From Cytophagaceae bacterium (GTDB taxonomy: Bacteria; Bacteroidota; Bacteroidia; Flavobacteriales; Flavobacteriaceae), in assembly GCA_002712765.1 (NCBI GenBank), contig PAUP01000101.1, positions 1 to 35,837 on the forward strand: a stretch of 35,837 bases of DNA. The letters run 5' to 3'. The notes below the pieces were generated by a model. It did no database searches. It had not been told where the DNA came from and worked only from the letters and a program-made list of their open reading frames with translations. Positions 17,190-25,332 of the stretch are shown here, piece after piece. Position numbers and translations under genes: made by a program. Within the stretch, counting starts at the first letter, position 1. Each line of letters opens with the position of its first letter.

Positions 17190-18461
17190 ATGAAACTTAC
17201 CAAACAAACTTTTGTCACGGCATTTGCGTTGTTTTCTTTATTTTTTGGAGCCGGAAATTTAATTTTTCCTGCCTTTCTAGGTTTTAATGCTGGGTCAGGC
17301 TTTTTCTGGGTAGCTTTGGGATTTATAGCCTCTGCTGTGATGATACCTATAATGGCGGTAGTGGCTCATGCCCGTTTGCAGGGTACGATGATGGATTTTG
17401 CGGCTAAGGTTTCTCCAGTTTTTGCCTTGATATATTGCATTATTGTTTATGCCATCTCGATCTCCTTTCCCAGTCCTAGAACAGCTTCGGTAACCTATGA
17501 GATGTCCATACAACCCTATTTAGACATTCCTTCGTGGGTGTTGAGCTTGGGATATTTTGTCTTGGTGCTTTTTCTGGTCTGGAATAGGTCAAAAATCTTA
17601 GATCTTATAGGTAAATATCTCACTCCGGGCATTCTTGTCATTTTGAGTGCCATCATTGGTATAGGACTTTTTGGAGACTATGCCCCTATGAAGCCCTCGG
17701 TCTATGCGTCTAATTTGAGTAGTGGGATATTAGAAGGGTATCAAACCTTTGACGCCATAGGCGGTGTTGTCGTAGGAGCAGTAGTTGTGATTTCATTGCG
17801 ATTAAAAGGGCTGTCACCAAAATTGAGCAGACATGTCATTACTAAAGCTGGCATTATTGCAGGTTTAGGATTTGTACTCATTTATGTGGGGCTCATTGCT
17901 CTAGGTGCTTTGGTAAGTGGTAGTTATACGGTAGATAATCGCGTTGAATTATTACAAACTTTGAGTCTTTCTTCTCTAGGCGCTATGGGGCAAGCCGCTT
18001 TAAGTGTCTTGGTCGCACTGGCTTGTTTTACGACTGCAGTAGGAATTGTAGCTGGTACCGCCGATTTTGTTAAAGGACTTTTTAATCAGAGTGAACGTGC
18101 CTACAAGATAACAGCTATTATAGGTTGTATTCTGGGTGTTGTTATGGGGCAGTTGGACGTGCACAGTATAATTACGGTTGCTTATCCAGCCTTGATGCTC
18201 ATCTACCCTGTGACAATTGTGTTAATTCTTTTAAATGTTTTGCCAGAGCGCTACGCTTCGGTCTTTGTCTTTAGAGCGGTGATTATAACAGTGGTGCTGT
18301 TTAGTTTTCCAGACTTTTTGGCAAAATTGGGTATGGCCGATCAAATGAGTGAACTTCAAGAAATTATACCCTTGGGTGCTGCCAATTTGGGCTGGTTGCT
18401 TCCCGCAATAAGCGTGTTTCTGCTATGCAATCTTTATCAACATTTTGTACTTTCAGATTAA
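17190..18461 (+). CDS. brnQ: Branched-chain amino acid transporter, BrnQ family
   Basis: 423 residues from the ATG at 17190. Hydrophobic throughout with about 12 membrane helices. The N-terminal LFSLFFGAGNLIFPAFLG (about 14-31) is the signature of the LIVCS branched-chain amino acid:cation symporters. It imports Leu, Ile and Val into the cell. A frame open from 17109 overlaps the divergent hydrolase and adds a non-hydrophobic leader, so 17190 is preferred. The next gene starts 55 bases downstream on the same strand, and no terminator is seen between them. Confidence 0.93.
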   Translation: MKLTKQTFVTAFALFSLFFGAGNLIFPAFLGFNAGSGFFWVALGFIASAVMIPIMAVVAHARLQGTMMDFAAKVSPVFALIYCIIVYAISISFPSPRTASVTYEMSIQPYLDIPSWVLSLGYFVLVLFLVWNRSKILDLIGKYLTPGILVILSAIIGIGLFGDYAPMKPSVYASNLSSGILEGYQTFDAIGGVVVGAVVVISLRLKGLSPKLSRHVITKAGIIAGLGFVLIYVGLIALGALVSGSYTVDNRVELLQTLSLSSLGAMGQAALSVLVALACFTTAVGIVAGTADFVKGLFNQSERAYKITAIIGCILGVVMGQLDVHSIITVAYPALMLIYPVTIVLILLNVLPERYASVFVFRAVIITVVLFSFPDFLAKLGMADQMSELQEIIPLGAANLGWLLPAISVFLLCNLYQHFVLSD

Positions 18462-18516
18462 TTGGGCTACATTTAACACAGTAATCTTCCCCCAATTTTT
18501 ATTGCAAACACCAATT

Positions 18517-19866
18517 ATGTTAAGAAGATCATTTTTTCTAGGTCTTGTCGTTTTAATGAGCTCTTGTGCCCAAGATGCAGACGACTATGAGTTGTTCACT
18601 TCAGACGAGCTCGACAGTGAGATTGCTGTCTTAATAGATATTGCATCTTCAGGAGAAGGCAATGGCTTTTTTATATTGCCAGAAAGTGATGATTATGCTG
18701 CAATCCCTCAAGATCCTTTAAATCCTATCACGCCTGCCAAGGTGGCCTTAGGCAAATTATTGTTACATGAAACCGCTATGGGAGGGCGTCCCAAAATGGA
18801 AGAGCGTGTGTTTCAATATGCCTGTGCTACTTGTCACCCTGTGGCATCAGCCTTTGCATCTGGAAGACGTCAAGGTATCGGTGAAGGCGGTATCGGCTTT
18901 GGTCTCCAAGGAGAAGGTCGTTTTGTCGATCCTGAGATGCCCTTAGATTCTTTGGATGTACAACCTATTAAAACGCCAACGCTGCTTAATTTGGCGTATC
19001 AGGATGTTGCTTTGTGGGACGGTCGTTTTGGCGGTACAGGAACCAACGCGGGAACCGAGAGCGGATGGGATTTGATCCCCGAAAATTATGAAGGATTTCA
19101 AGGTATTGAAGTTCAAGCCATGCAAGGTCAGGACGAACACCGCTTGCTGGTCGATGAGGCTTTTGTTGATGCCTATGGGTATCGGGCAATGTTTGATGCA
19201 GCATTTGGTGAGCTTCCACAAGATCAAAGATATACTAGAAAGACGGCAGCCTTAGCTATTGCAGCTTTTAACCGTACGCTACTTTCAAATCAGGCGCCTT
19301 GGCAGTCTTATCTAAAAAATGATCTCCAAGCCTTGACTCCACAAGAAAAGCGAGGGGCTATCGTATTTTTAAACGAAGGTAAATGCGTGCAGTGTCATAC
19401 GGGACCAGCATTAAAAGATAAAGCTTTTCATGCATTTGGATTTGGAGAATTTGACAACAGTCCAGATGCTATCGTCAAACCGGATGTTAATATGGAACTA
19501 GTACAGAGAGGTCGGGGTAGTTTTACTGGAAACCCCGACGATAACTATAGGTTTAAAACCCCAACCTTGTATAATCTTTTAGATATTGGTGTGTATGGTC
19601 ATGGCGCTACCTTTTCTTCAATAGAGGATGTTGTCCTTTATAAAAATGAAGGAAATCCTCAAAATATCAATGTCCCTAGATCGGCTTTATCTGATGCTTT
19701 TACCACCTTAAACCTCAGTCAAGATCAAATCAAAGATTTGACCGCCTTTTTGACCAATGCTTTAAGAGATCCAAACTTGGAACGCTACGTGCCAGATGCC
19801 GTCAATTCAGGCTTCTGTTTTCCGGCAAATGATCCTACAGCTCGCGAGGATTTAGGATGTGACTAG
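18517..19866 (+). CDS. Di-haem cytochrome c peroxidase-like lipoprotein
   Basis: 449 residues from the ATG at 18517, with a lipoprotein signal ending LMSSC (C17). Two haem c sites are present: CATCH (C103-H107) and CVQCH (C290-H294). ALWDGRFGG and FKTPTLYNLLDIGVYGHG are family blocks; the latter is in the second-haem region. It belongs to the same broad family as the MbnH-like protein at 5681-6754 but is longer and has a different C-terminus with extra cysteines (CFPANDPTAREDLGC). It may reduce peroxide in the periplasm or act as a MauG-like oxidase. No MbnP partner is next to it. It follows brnQ closely. Confidence 0.85.
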   Translation: MLRRSFFLGLVVLMSSCAQDADDYELFTSDELDSEIAVLIDIASSGEGNGFFILPESDDYAAIPQDPLNPITPAKVALGKLLLHETAMGGRPKMEERVFQYACATCHPVASAFASGRRQGIGEGGIGFGLQGEGRFVDPEMPLDSLDVQPIKTPTLLNLAYQDVALWDGRFGGTGTNAGTESGWDLIPENYEGFQGIEVQAMQGQDEHRLLVDEAFVDAYGYRAMFDAAFGELPQDQRYTRKTAALAIAAFNRTLLSNQAPWQSYLKNDLQALTPQEKRGAIVFLNEGKCVQCHTGPALKDKAFHAFGFGEFDNSPDAIVKPDVNMELVQRGRGSFTGNPDDNYRFKTPTLYNLLDIGVYGHGATFSSIEDVVLYKNEGNPQNINVPRSALSDAFTTLNLSQDQIKDLTAFLTNALRDPNLERYVPDAVNSGFCFPANDPTAREDLGCD

Positions 19867-19883
19867 TTACTTGAAAGGATTGC

Positions 19884-21176
19884 TTATTGATTCATCAATG
19901 CCTCAATCTCCTCTACTTCGATGGGGATATCACGCATTAAGTTAAATGGAGCTCCATCGCTTTGAATGACCACATCGTCTTCCAAACGTACCCCAAAGCC
20001 TTCGTCAGGGAGGTATATCCCTGGTTCTACTGTAAAGACATTATTGGCTTGCATGGGTTCGTGCAATAGGCCGTAATCATGCGTATCTAGGCCAATATGA
20101 TGAGAGGTACCATGCATAAAGTATCTTTTATATGCAGGCCAATCTGGATTTTCGTTTTGGACATCGGCTTTGTCTAATAGTCCTAATTTTATCAACTCTG
20201 AAGTCATTAGCTTTCCTACCTCAACGTGATACTCTTCCCATAGTGTACCCGGAACCAACATTTTGGTGGCTTCGTCTTTGACATGAAGTACAGCGTTATA
20301 TACTGCCTTTTGACGGTCGGTAAAGCGACCACTTACGGGTATGGTGCGTGTCATGTCACTCGCGTAGTTGGCATATTCGGCCCCTACATCCATCAAAATT
20401 AATTCACCAGCCTTACACTGCTGGTTATTTTCAATATAATGCAAAACGTTTGCGTTATTTCCTGAAGCTATGATAGGGGTGTATGCAAATTTCTTAGAGC
20501 GATTGCGCAGGAATTCATGCAAAAATTCGGCCTCTATTTCATATTCCCAAACACCGGGTGTTACAAAGTCTAAAACGCGTCTAAATCCTTTATTGGTAAT
20601 ATCACAGGCTTTTTGCATCAGGTCAATTTCGATTGGATCTTTGACCGATCTAAGCCGTTGCAAAATAGGATTGCTCTTTGCCACGGTATGCGCAGGATAT
20701 TTCTCTTTTAGCCATTTGGTAAATCGATCTTCTCGCGTTTCGGTCGCTACCGAGGCACGATAGTGTTCATTAGTATTGATGTATACCGTTTCGCAAAGCG
20801 TCATCAATTCAAACATTGTCTTTTCTAAATCCTTCAACCAGATAACCGTTTTTACACCAGAAGTTTCATAGGCCTTTTCTTTAGTGAGTTTGGCCCCTTC
20901 CCAAACAGCGATGTGCTCATTGGTCTCTTTGAGAAAGAGGATTTCTCGATATTTCTCTTTGGGACAATCGGGAAACAGAACCAGAATACTCTCTTCTTGA
21001 TCTACTCCGCTGAGATAAAAAATATCACGATGTTGTTCAAAAGGCAAAGTGCTATCTGCCGAAATAGGGTAGATATCATTGCTGTTAAAAACGGCCAGAC
21101 TCTTTGATTTCATTTGCGCGGCAAATTGCTCGCGGTTTTTGATAAAGAGTTCACGGTTAATTGGGTGGTATTTCAT
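19884..21176 (-). CDS. pepP: Xaa-Pro aminopeptidase (aminopeptidase P)
   Basis: 430 residues. It removes N-terminal residues that precede proline, using two metal ions. The N-terminal domain (about 1-170) is the creatinase-like domain with FEQHRDIFYLSGVDQEES. The pita-bread catalytic domain holds the metal ligands: D263 and D274 (LMDVGAEYANYASDMTRT), H359 (HGTSHHIGLDTHD), E384 (FTVEPGIYLP) and E399 (RLEDDVV). The length fits bacterial PepP. No signal peptide is seen, so it is cytoplasmic. It is convergent with the di-haem gene, 17 bases away, and divergent from the sensor kinase. A TACTTTTG element at 21194-21201 on this strand is the likely promoter. Confidence 0.94.
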   Translation of the reverse strand: MKYHPINRELFIKNREQFAAQMKSKSLAVFNSNDIYPISADSTLPFEQHRDIFYLSGVDQEESILVLFPDCPKEKYREILFLKETNEHIAVWEGAKLTKEKAYETSGVKTVIWLKDLEKTMFELMTLCETVYINTNEHYRASVATETREDRFTKWLKEKYPAHTVAKSNPILQRLRSVKDPIEIDLMQKACDITNKGFRRVLDFVTPGVWEYEIEAEFLHEFLRNRSKKFAYTPIIASGNNANVLHYIENNQQCKAGELILMDVGAEYANYASDMTRTIPVSGRFTDRQKAVYNAVLHVKDEATKMLVPGTLWEEYHVEVGKLMTSELIKLGLLDKADVQNENPDWPAYKRYFMHGTSHHIGLDTHDYGLLHEPMQANNVFTVEPGIYLPDEGFGVRLEDDVVIQSDGAPFNLMRDIPIEVEEIEALMNQ

Positions 21177-21193
21177 CTAAATGGGATTTTATT

Positions 21194-21201
21194 CAAAAGT
21201 A
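21194..21201 (-). promoter_or_regulatory. TAnnTTTG -7 element of pepP
   Basis: On the minus strand the bases read TACTTTTG, giving a leader of about 12 bases before the ATG at 21176. No TTG lies at the usual spacing. Confidence 0.4.
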
Positions 21202-21269
21202 CAAAATTGACTGTTCACCTTTTTAAACAAATCAATAGATCCCATAAAAACTTAGTAGTATAGCTGTAG

Positions 21270-24251
21270 GTGACTCCTAGTATTTTATTACATTGTACAC
21301 CAGACCAACTACTCTTGTCGCATAAATTTGTATACATATTAGGATGTCTTTTGCTAAGTTGCTCCTTGCTTGCTCAGCAGCCCGTGGCTATACATCTGGA
21401 TGAGGCCGATGGTTTACCAGATGTAGAGTTCTATGATGTATTAGAAGATAGTAAGGGGTTTATATGGTTGGCCGCAAATAAAGGACTCTACAGGTATGAT
21501 GGTAAAACCTTTAGTTATTTTTCAAACAAAGAGCAACAAGGCCGCTCTGTCTTTCATCTGGTCGAAGACGACAAAGGACGGGTCTGGTGCACTAATATTA
21601 TGGGGCAATTTCTCTATTACGAGGATGGAGCATTACACCTTTTTACCGAGCTTAATGACTTTTTAAAAAGTGAACTCGCCTATTATTACGTTCGGGATAA
21701 TACACTCTACGCCAGCTCTATTAATGGAATTGTAGCGGTAGACTTGGACACCAAAGAACAGCGTCGCGATTTTACTATAGCCACCAGTAATAATCAAATG
21801 GGTGCCCTTACTATGCAATCAGATGGGTTTCAGGTTGCCTCACGTAATGGGGTGGGACGAATATCTTTTGATTTAGAGTATACACCAATTTTTGACAAGG
21901 AGCTAGATTTTGCATCGCCATATAGACGGTTGTTGTTTTCGCACAGAAATAAGGATTATATCTTGCTGCGTACACTCGATGGTAATCGCTTGTTGTATGT
22001 AGATAAGCTAGCCCAAGAATATGTAGAAGTTGCTCTACCCCAGGGGTTAGCAAATCGAAATATTCCGCGTGTCAAAACCATTGGAGACGATCTGTGGATC
22101 ATCTCTGATATAGGAATTTACAAAGGTCAAATAGAAGGATCAGCCTTTGTACTCAATGAAATCTTATTTGAAGGAATTTATACCACCCAAATAAACAGGG
22201 ATGAAGGTGGAAACTTTTGGGTCACCACCATTAGAGATGGCGTTTATGTGATACCCAATATTTATTTAAGACAATACGATTTAAACACCGATGCTGCCAT
22301 TACTGCCATGACCAAATACAATGACAGTACTTTGCTCTTCGGAACTTCGACAGGTACTATGATGCGGTATTCGCTCCTTAATGACAGTATTGCTAAAACA
22401 TATACCTTGCAGTCTGGTGGTATAATTAACAGGATATTGTATCATAAAGAAAGAGACCTCAGCTATATAAGTCAATGGTCTACAGCTAGTGTCTTTGATC
22501 ATGCACAGGAGATAGAGTTTAAGTCGCCTGCCTTTAGGGTGAGTAAGGATATGTCTATTATCGATAATACCCATATTTTAAATGGCACGTATAAACATAG
22601 TGCTTGGCTCTCTTTCTCAGATGATCATGTAATAACCGAAGAAAAAACCTTGTTGTATAAAAGGGTATACGCCACTCACTATGACAGGTATAATAAGGTG
22701 AGTTATGTTGGAAACTTGGATCATCTAAGACGGTATGATGAGAACTTTGAGTCCAAAATTATAAGAGATACACTAGATCCAATACTTGCCGCAACCATTC
22801 AGCAAACGACAGATAGTATAGTCTGGGTAGCAACGTACGGTGCCGGTTTGTATGGGATTAAAGCCGATGATATACGCTTTCACTACACCGCTCAAAATGG
22901 CTTGGTATCTAATGATATAACTGTGATTAAACCCGATGGTAAGGATTTGTGGGTTGTAAGTGATAAGAGTGTGCAACACTTTGATGGTGACCTGCAAAAA
23001 TGGCAAAGCCTTCAATCGAGGGATGGACTTACCCCATATCAAATTGTCGATATGGAAATCATAGGAGAACAGTTGTATTTTGCAACAAAACGGGGTTATT
23101 TAAAAGTAGATAAGGACAAAGTATTTAAGGAGCGTTTTATCCCAGATGTCTATATTAGTGGTGTTCAGATTGCTGATGTCGCACAGCCGCTGCAGTTAGA
23201 ATACACTCTGCCATATGACAAAAATAAATTCTCAATCGATTTTCACAGTAATGGTTTTCAATCTGGGGCATATACGATTTACGATTACCGCTTAAAAGGC
23301 TATGACGATCAATGGCAGACCCTCACCAATGGATTGGGGAATGTAGTCTACAATAGCTTGCCTGCGGGAGACTATACCTTTGAGGTGGCGGCCAAAAATA
23401 CGCTAGACAATCCTCGTGGCAATCTAGTGCGCTTGCCCTTTACCGTAGCCTTGCCGTTTTGGCAACAAAGCTGGTTTTTGCTACTGTTGTATTTAGGTGG
23501 TCTGCTAGTCTCGGTATGGCTGGTATGGAGAAGGGTGCGCTTTCGCGAAAGCGCAAAAAACAATCAACTCAGGGAGCTGGCTATCGAAAAACAGATTACA
23601 GATCTCAAACTTGAGAATTTGCGGACGCAAATGAACCCGCACTTTATTTTTAACGCGCTGAACTCTATTCAAGAATACATCGTGCTCAACCGCAAAGAAG
23701 AAGCGAGTGATTACTTGGGTAAATTTGCCGATTTGATCAGGACCTATCTCGATCACTCGTCTAAAGGTTTTATATCGGTGGCTGAGGAGTGTCAGTGTTT
23801 GGACATGTATTTAGAATTGGAAAAGCTGCGTTTTGAAGAAAAATTAGCCTACACTATTGATATGAGCAAATTGAGTACTCCAGAACGTTACGAGATTCCT
23901 ACTATGTTGGTACAGCCCTATGTCGAAAATGCCATCAAACACGGTTTACTCCATAAAAAGGAAGATCGTGAGTTATTTGTATCTTTTAAAAGAAGCGTAG
24001 ACGAATCGGGTAAATTGACTTGTGTTATACGAGATAACGGTATAGGACGCTCTAAAGCCAAAGAACTACGGGCCAAAAGAGCTAGATTGCACAAAGCATT
24101 TGCAACCAGAGCGACCAAACTTAGACTTGACCTTATCAATAAAAATGTCCCACAAGAGGTGGGGGTGCGCATTCAGGATCTCTTTGACGAACAGGGACAG
24201 CCCAAAGGAACCAAAGTAATTTTAACCATACCATATACCTTACACACTTAA
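21270..24251 (+). CDS. Propeller-type sensor histidine kinase, LytS-like
   Basis: 993 residues from the GTG at 21270; a TTG at 21315 would give a neater signal peptide, and there is no ATG in this region. The signal peptide is about residues 17-35. A periplasmic two-component regulator propeller follows (to about 640; e.g. LPDVEFYDVLEDSKGFIWLA), then a Y_Y_Y domain (about 650-730), one membrane helix (about 735-753), a His_kinase domain with LRTQMNPHFIFNALNSIQ (H791) and an ATPase domain with PYVENAIKHGLL. It pairs with the LytTR regulator downstream through a TAATG overlap. The ligand is not shown. The juxtamembrane residues 757-761 (RFRES) are encoded by a 20-base copy of the dispersed palindrome. 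Confidence 0.92.
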   Translation: MTPSILLHCTPDQLLLSHKFVYILGCLLLSCSLLAQQPVAIHLDEADGLPDVEFYDVLEDSKGFIWLAANKGLYRYDGKTFSYFSNKEQQGRSVFHLVEDDKGRVWCTNIMGQFLYYEDGALHLFTELNDFLKSELAYYYVRDNTLYASSINGIVAVDLDTKEQRRDFTIATSNNQMGALTMQSDGFQVASRNGVGRISFDLEYTPIFDKELDFASPYRRLLFSHRNKDYILLRTLDGNRLLYVDKLAQEYVEVALPQGLANRNIPRVKTIGDDLWIISDIGIYKGQIEGSAFVLNEILFEGIYTTQINRDEGGNFWVTTIRDGVYVIPNIYLRQYDLNTDAAITAMTKYNDSTLLFGTSTGTMMRYSLLNDSIAKTYTLQSGGIINRILYHKERDLSYISQWSTASVFDHAQEIEFKSPAFRVSKDMSIIDNTHILNGTYKHSAWLSFSDDHVITEEKTLLYKRVYATHYDRYNKVSYVGNLDHLRRYDENFESKIIRDTLDPILAATIQQTTDSIVWVATYGAGLYGIKADDIRFHYTAQNGLVSNDITVIKPDGKDLWVVSDKSVQHFDGDLQKWQSLQSRDGLTPYQIVDMEIIGEQLYFATKRGYLKVDKDKVFKERFIPDVYISGVQIADVAQPLQLEYTLPYDKNKFSIDFHSNGFQSGAYTIYDYRLKGYDDQWQTLTNGLGNVVYNSLPAGDYTFEVAAKNTLDNPRGNLVRLPFTVALPFWQQSWFLLLLYLGGLLVSVWLVWRRVRFRESAKNNQLRELAIEKQITDLKLENLRTQMNPHFIFNALNSIQEYIVLNRKEEASDYLGKFADLIRTYLDHSSKGFISVAEECQCLDMYLELEKLRFEEKLAYTIDMSKLSTPERYEIPTMLVQPYVENAIKHGLLHKKEDRELFVSFKRSVDESGKLTCVIRDNGIGRSKAKELRAKRARLHKAFATRATKLRLDLINKNVPQEVGVRIQDLFDEQGQPKGTKVILTIPYTLHT
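23536..23555. repeat. Dispersed palindrome, 20-base perfect copy 5
   Basis: TGCGCTTTCGCGAAAGCGCA is a perfect 20-base palindrome inside the sensor kinase gene, read as RFRES directly after the membrane helix, as in copy 1. Confidence 0.9.
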
Positions 24252-24997
24252 TGATAGCAGTAATAATTGACGATGAGCCCAAAGCACGTAATGTGTTGCG
24301 CATATTATTGGAGGAGAACTGTCCAGAAATTGAAACTATTTTTGAGGCCGAAGATCTGCTAGGTGGCGTGGCCATTATAAAAGAACAGCAACCACAATTG
24401 GTCTTTCTAGATATTGAAATGCCAGAGCATTCTGGGCTAGAAATCGTCAATTTTATCGATAAAGATGCCTTCCAGTTCGAAATTATTTTCACGACTGCCT
24501 ATAGCGAATATGCGATCAAAGCATTTGAGTTAGCAGCTATTGATTACATCCTCAAACCCATTCGCCCTAAACAAGTTAGGCAAGCGGTTTCTAGAGCCTC
24601 AAAATTGATAGGTAAGTCGCATATAAACAAGAAGTTGGATGTGATAAAAGAAGGGTTTGAGCTGGCTACTTTTAAAAAAATTGCCTTGCCAGTATCTGAC
24701 GGGATTCGCTTTGTTACCATTAACGAATTGGCGGTTCTTGAGGCAGACGGGATGTATACAAAAATTACAATGAAAGACTCTAGTGATATTATCATTAGTA
24801 AGCCCTTAAAGCACTTTGTGAGCCTGCTCGCGGGCTTTCATACTTTTTATAAACCCCATAGATCTTACTTAATTAATTTAAAATACATCGATCAATACGT
24901 AAAATCTGACGGGGGTTATGTGGTCATGGAAACTGGGAATATTGTCTCTATTTCTAAAGACAAGAAAGATGAATTTTTACAATTGATGAGTGGATAA
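24251..24997 (+). CDS. LytTR-type response regulator
   Basis: 248 residues. The receiver domain (about 1-120) has D7, D8, the phospho-acceptor D54 (LVFLDIEMPEHSGLE) and K in DYILKPIRP. The C-terminal LytTR DNA-binding domain (about 145-245) carries FVTINELAVLEADGMYTKI and FYKPHRSYLINLKYIDQY. The start codon overlaps the kinase stop as TAATG, so the two are coupled. Its targets are not known. The nearest downstream gene on the same strand is the large secreted propeller at 25333, beyond a structured gap and a terminator. Confidence 0.94.
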   Translation: MIAVIIDDEPKARNVLRILLEENCPEIETIFEAEDLLGGVAIIKEQQPQLVFLDIEMPEHSGLEIVNFIDKDAFQFEIIFTTAYSEYAIKAFELAAIDYILKPIRPKQVRQAVSRASKLIGKSHINKKLDVIKEGFELATFKKIALPVSDGIRFVTINELAVLEADGMYTKITMKDSSDIIISKPLKHFVSLLAGFHTFYKPHRSYLINLKYIDQYVKSDGGYVVMETGNIVSISKDKKDEFLQLMSG

Positions 24998-25078
24998 AGG
25001 GGATGAAAAAGAAGTTTCAGCAACCCAAATCAACATTTCAGCAATCGATACCTTTTTAGTCTCATTTTTATACGCATA

Positions 25079-25166
25079 TTTAACTAGTGTTAAAAAGATG
25101 TTTGAGTTGCATCTTTATGAATTTTTTGAGTTTGTTGAATTACAACTGTCGGGAAACAGTTTCAAC
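25079..25166 (+). other. Run of hairpins in the gap after the response regulator
   Basis: Three inverted repeats follow each other: TTTAAC-tagt-GTTAAA (25079-25094), AAAGATG-N9-CATCTTT (25094-25116), and GTTGA plus AACTGT pairing with ACAGTT plus TCAAC (25134-25166, five-base bulge). The terminator at 25217-25253 follows. A 62-codon frame at 24990-25178 overlaps this and is not supported as a gene. A structured 3' UTR or small RNA is possible. Confidence 0.45.
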
Positions 25167-25216
25167 AAAATTTTATAAAATGATAAACTCCGGTTTATTA
25201 TTTTGAGTTTAGGGGG

Positions 25217-25253
25217 AAAAAACCGAGATGAGCGTTAGCTTACTCGGTTTTTT
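25217..25253 (+). terminator. Rho-independent terminator after the two-component genes
   Basis: AAAAAACCGAG (25217-25227) pairs perfectly with CTCGGTTTTTT (25243-25253), 11 base pairs around a 15-base loop. It can work on either strand. The ATG at 25228 lies in its loop, so the next gene must start later. Confidence 0.85.
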
Positions 25254-25332
25254 GCATTTTGTTAATATCTCTTCGACATTTTTTGATCCCCATAGATTTT
25301 GCGTATTTTCAAGCCACCAAAATAACAAACCA

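Noticed and set aside
24990-25178. 62-codon frame after the response regulator
   Set aside because: It overlaps the regulator end and a run of hairpins and has no recognisable protein features.
25228-25332. N-terminal extension of the VPS10-like protein from 25228
   Set aside because: It begins in the loop of the terminator at 25217-25253. The ATG at 25333 opens a normal signal peptide.
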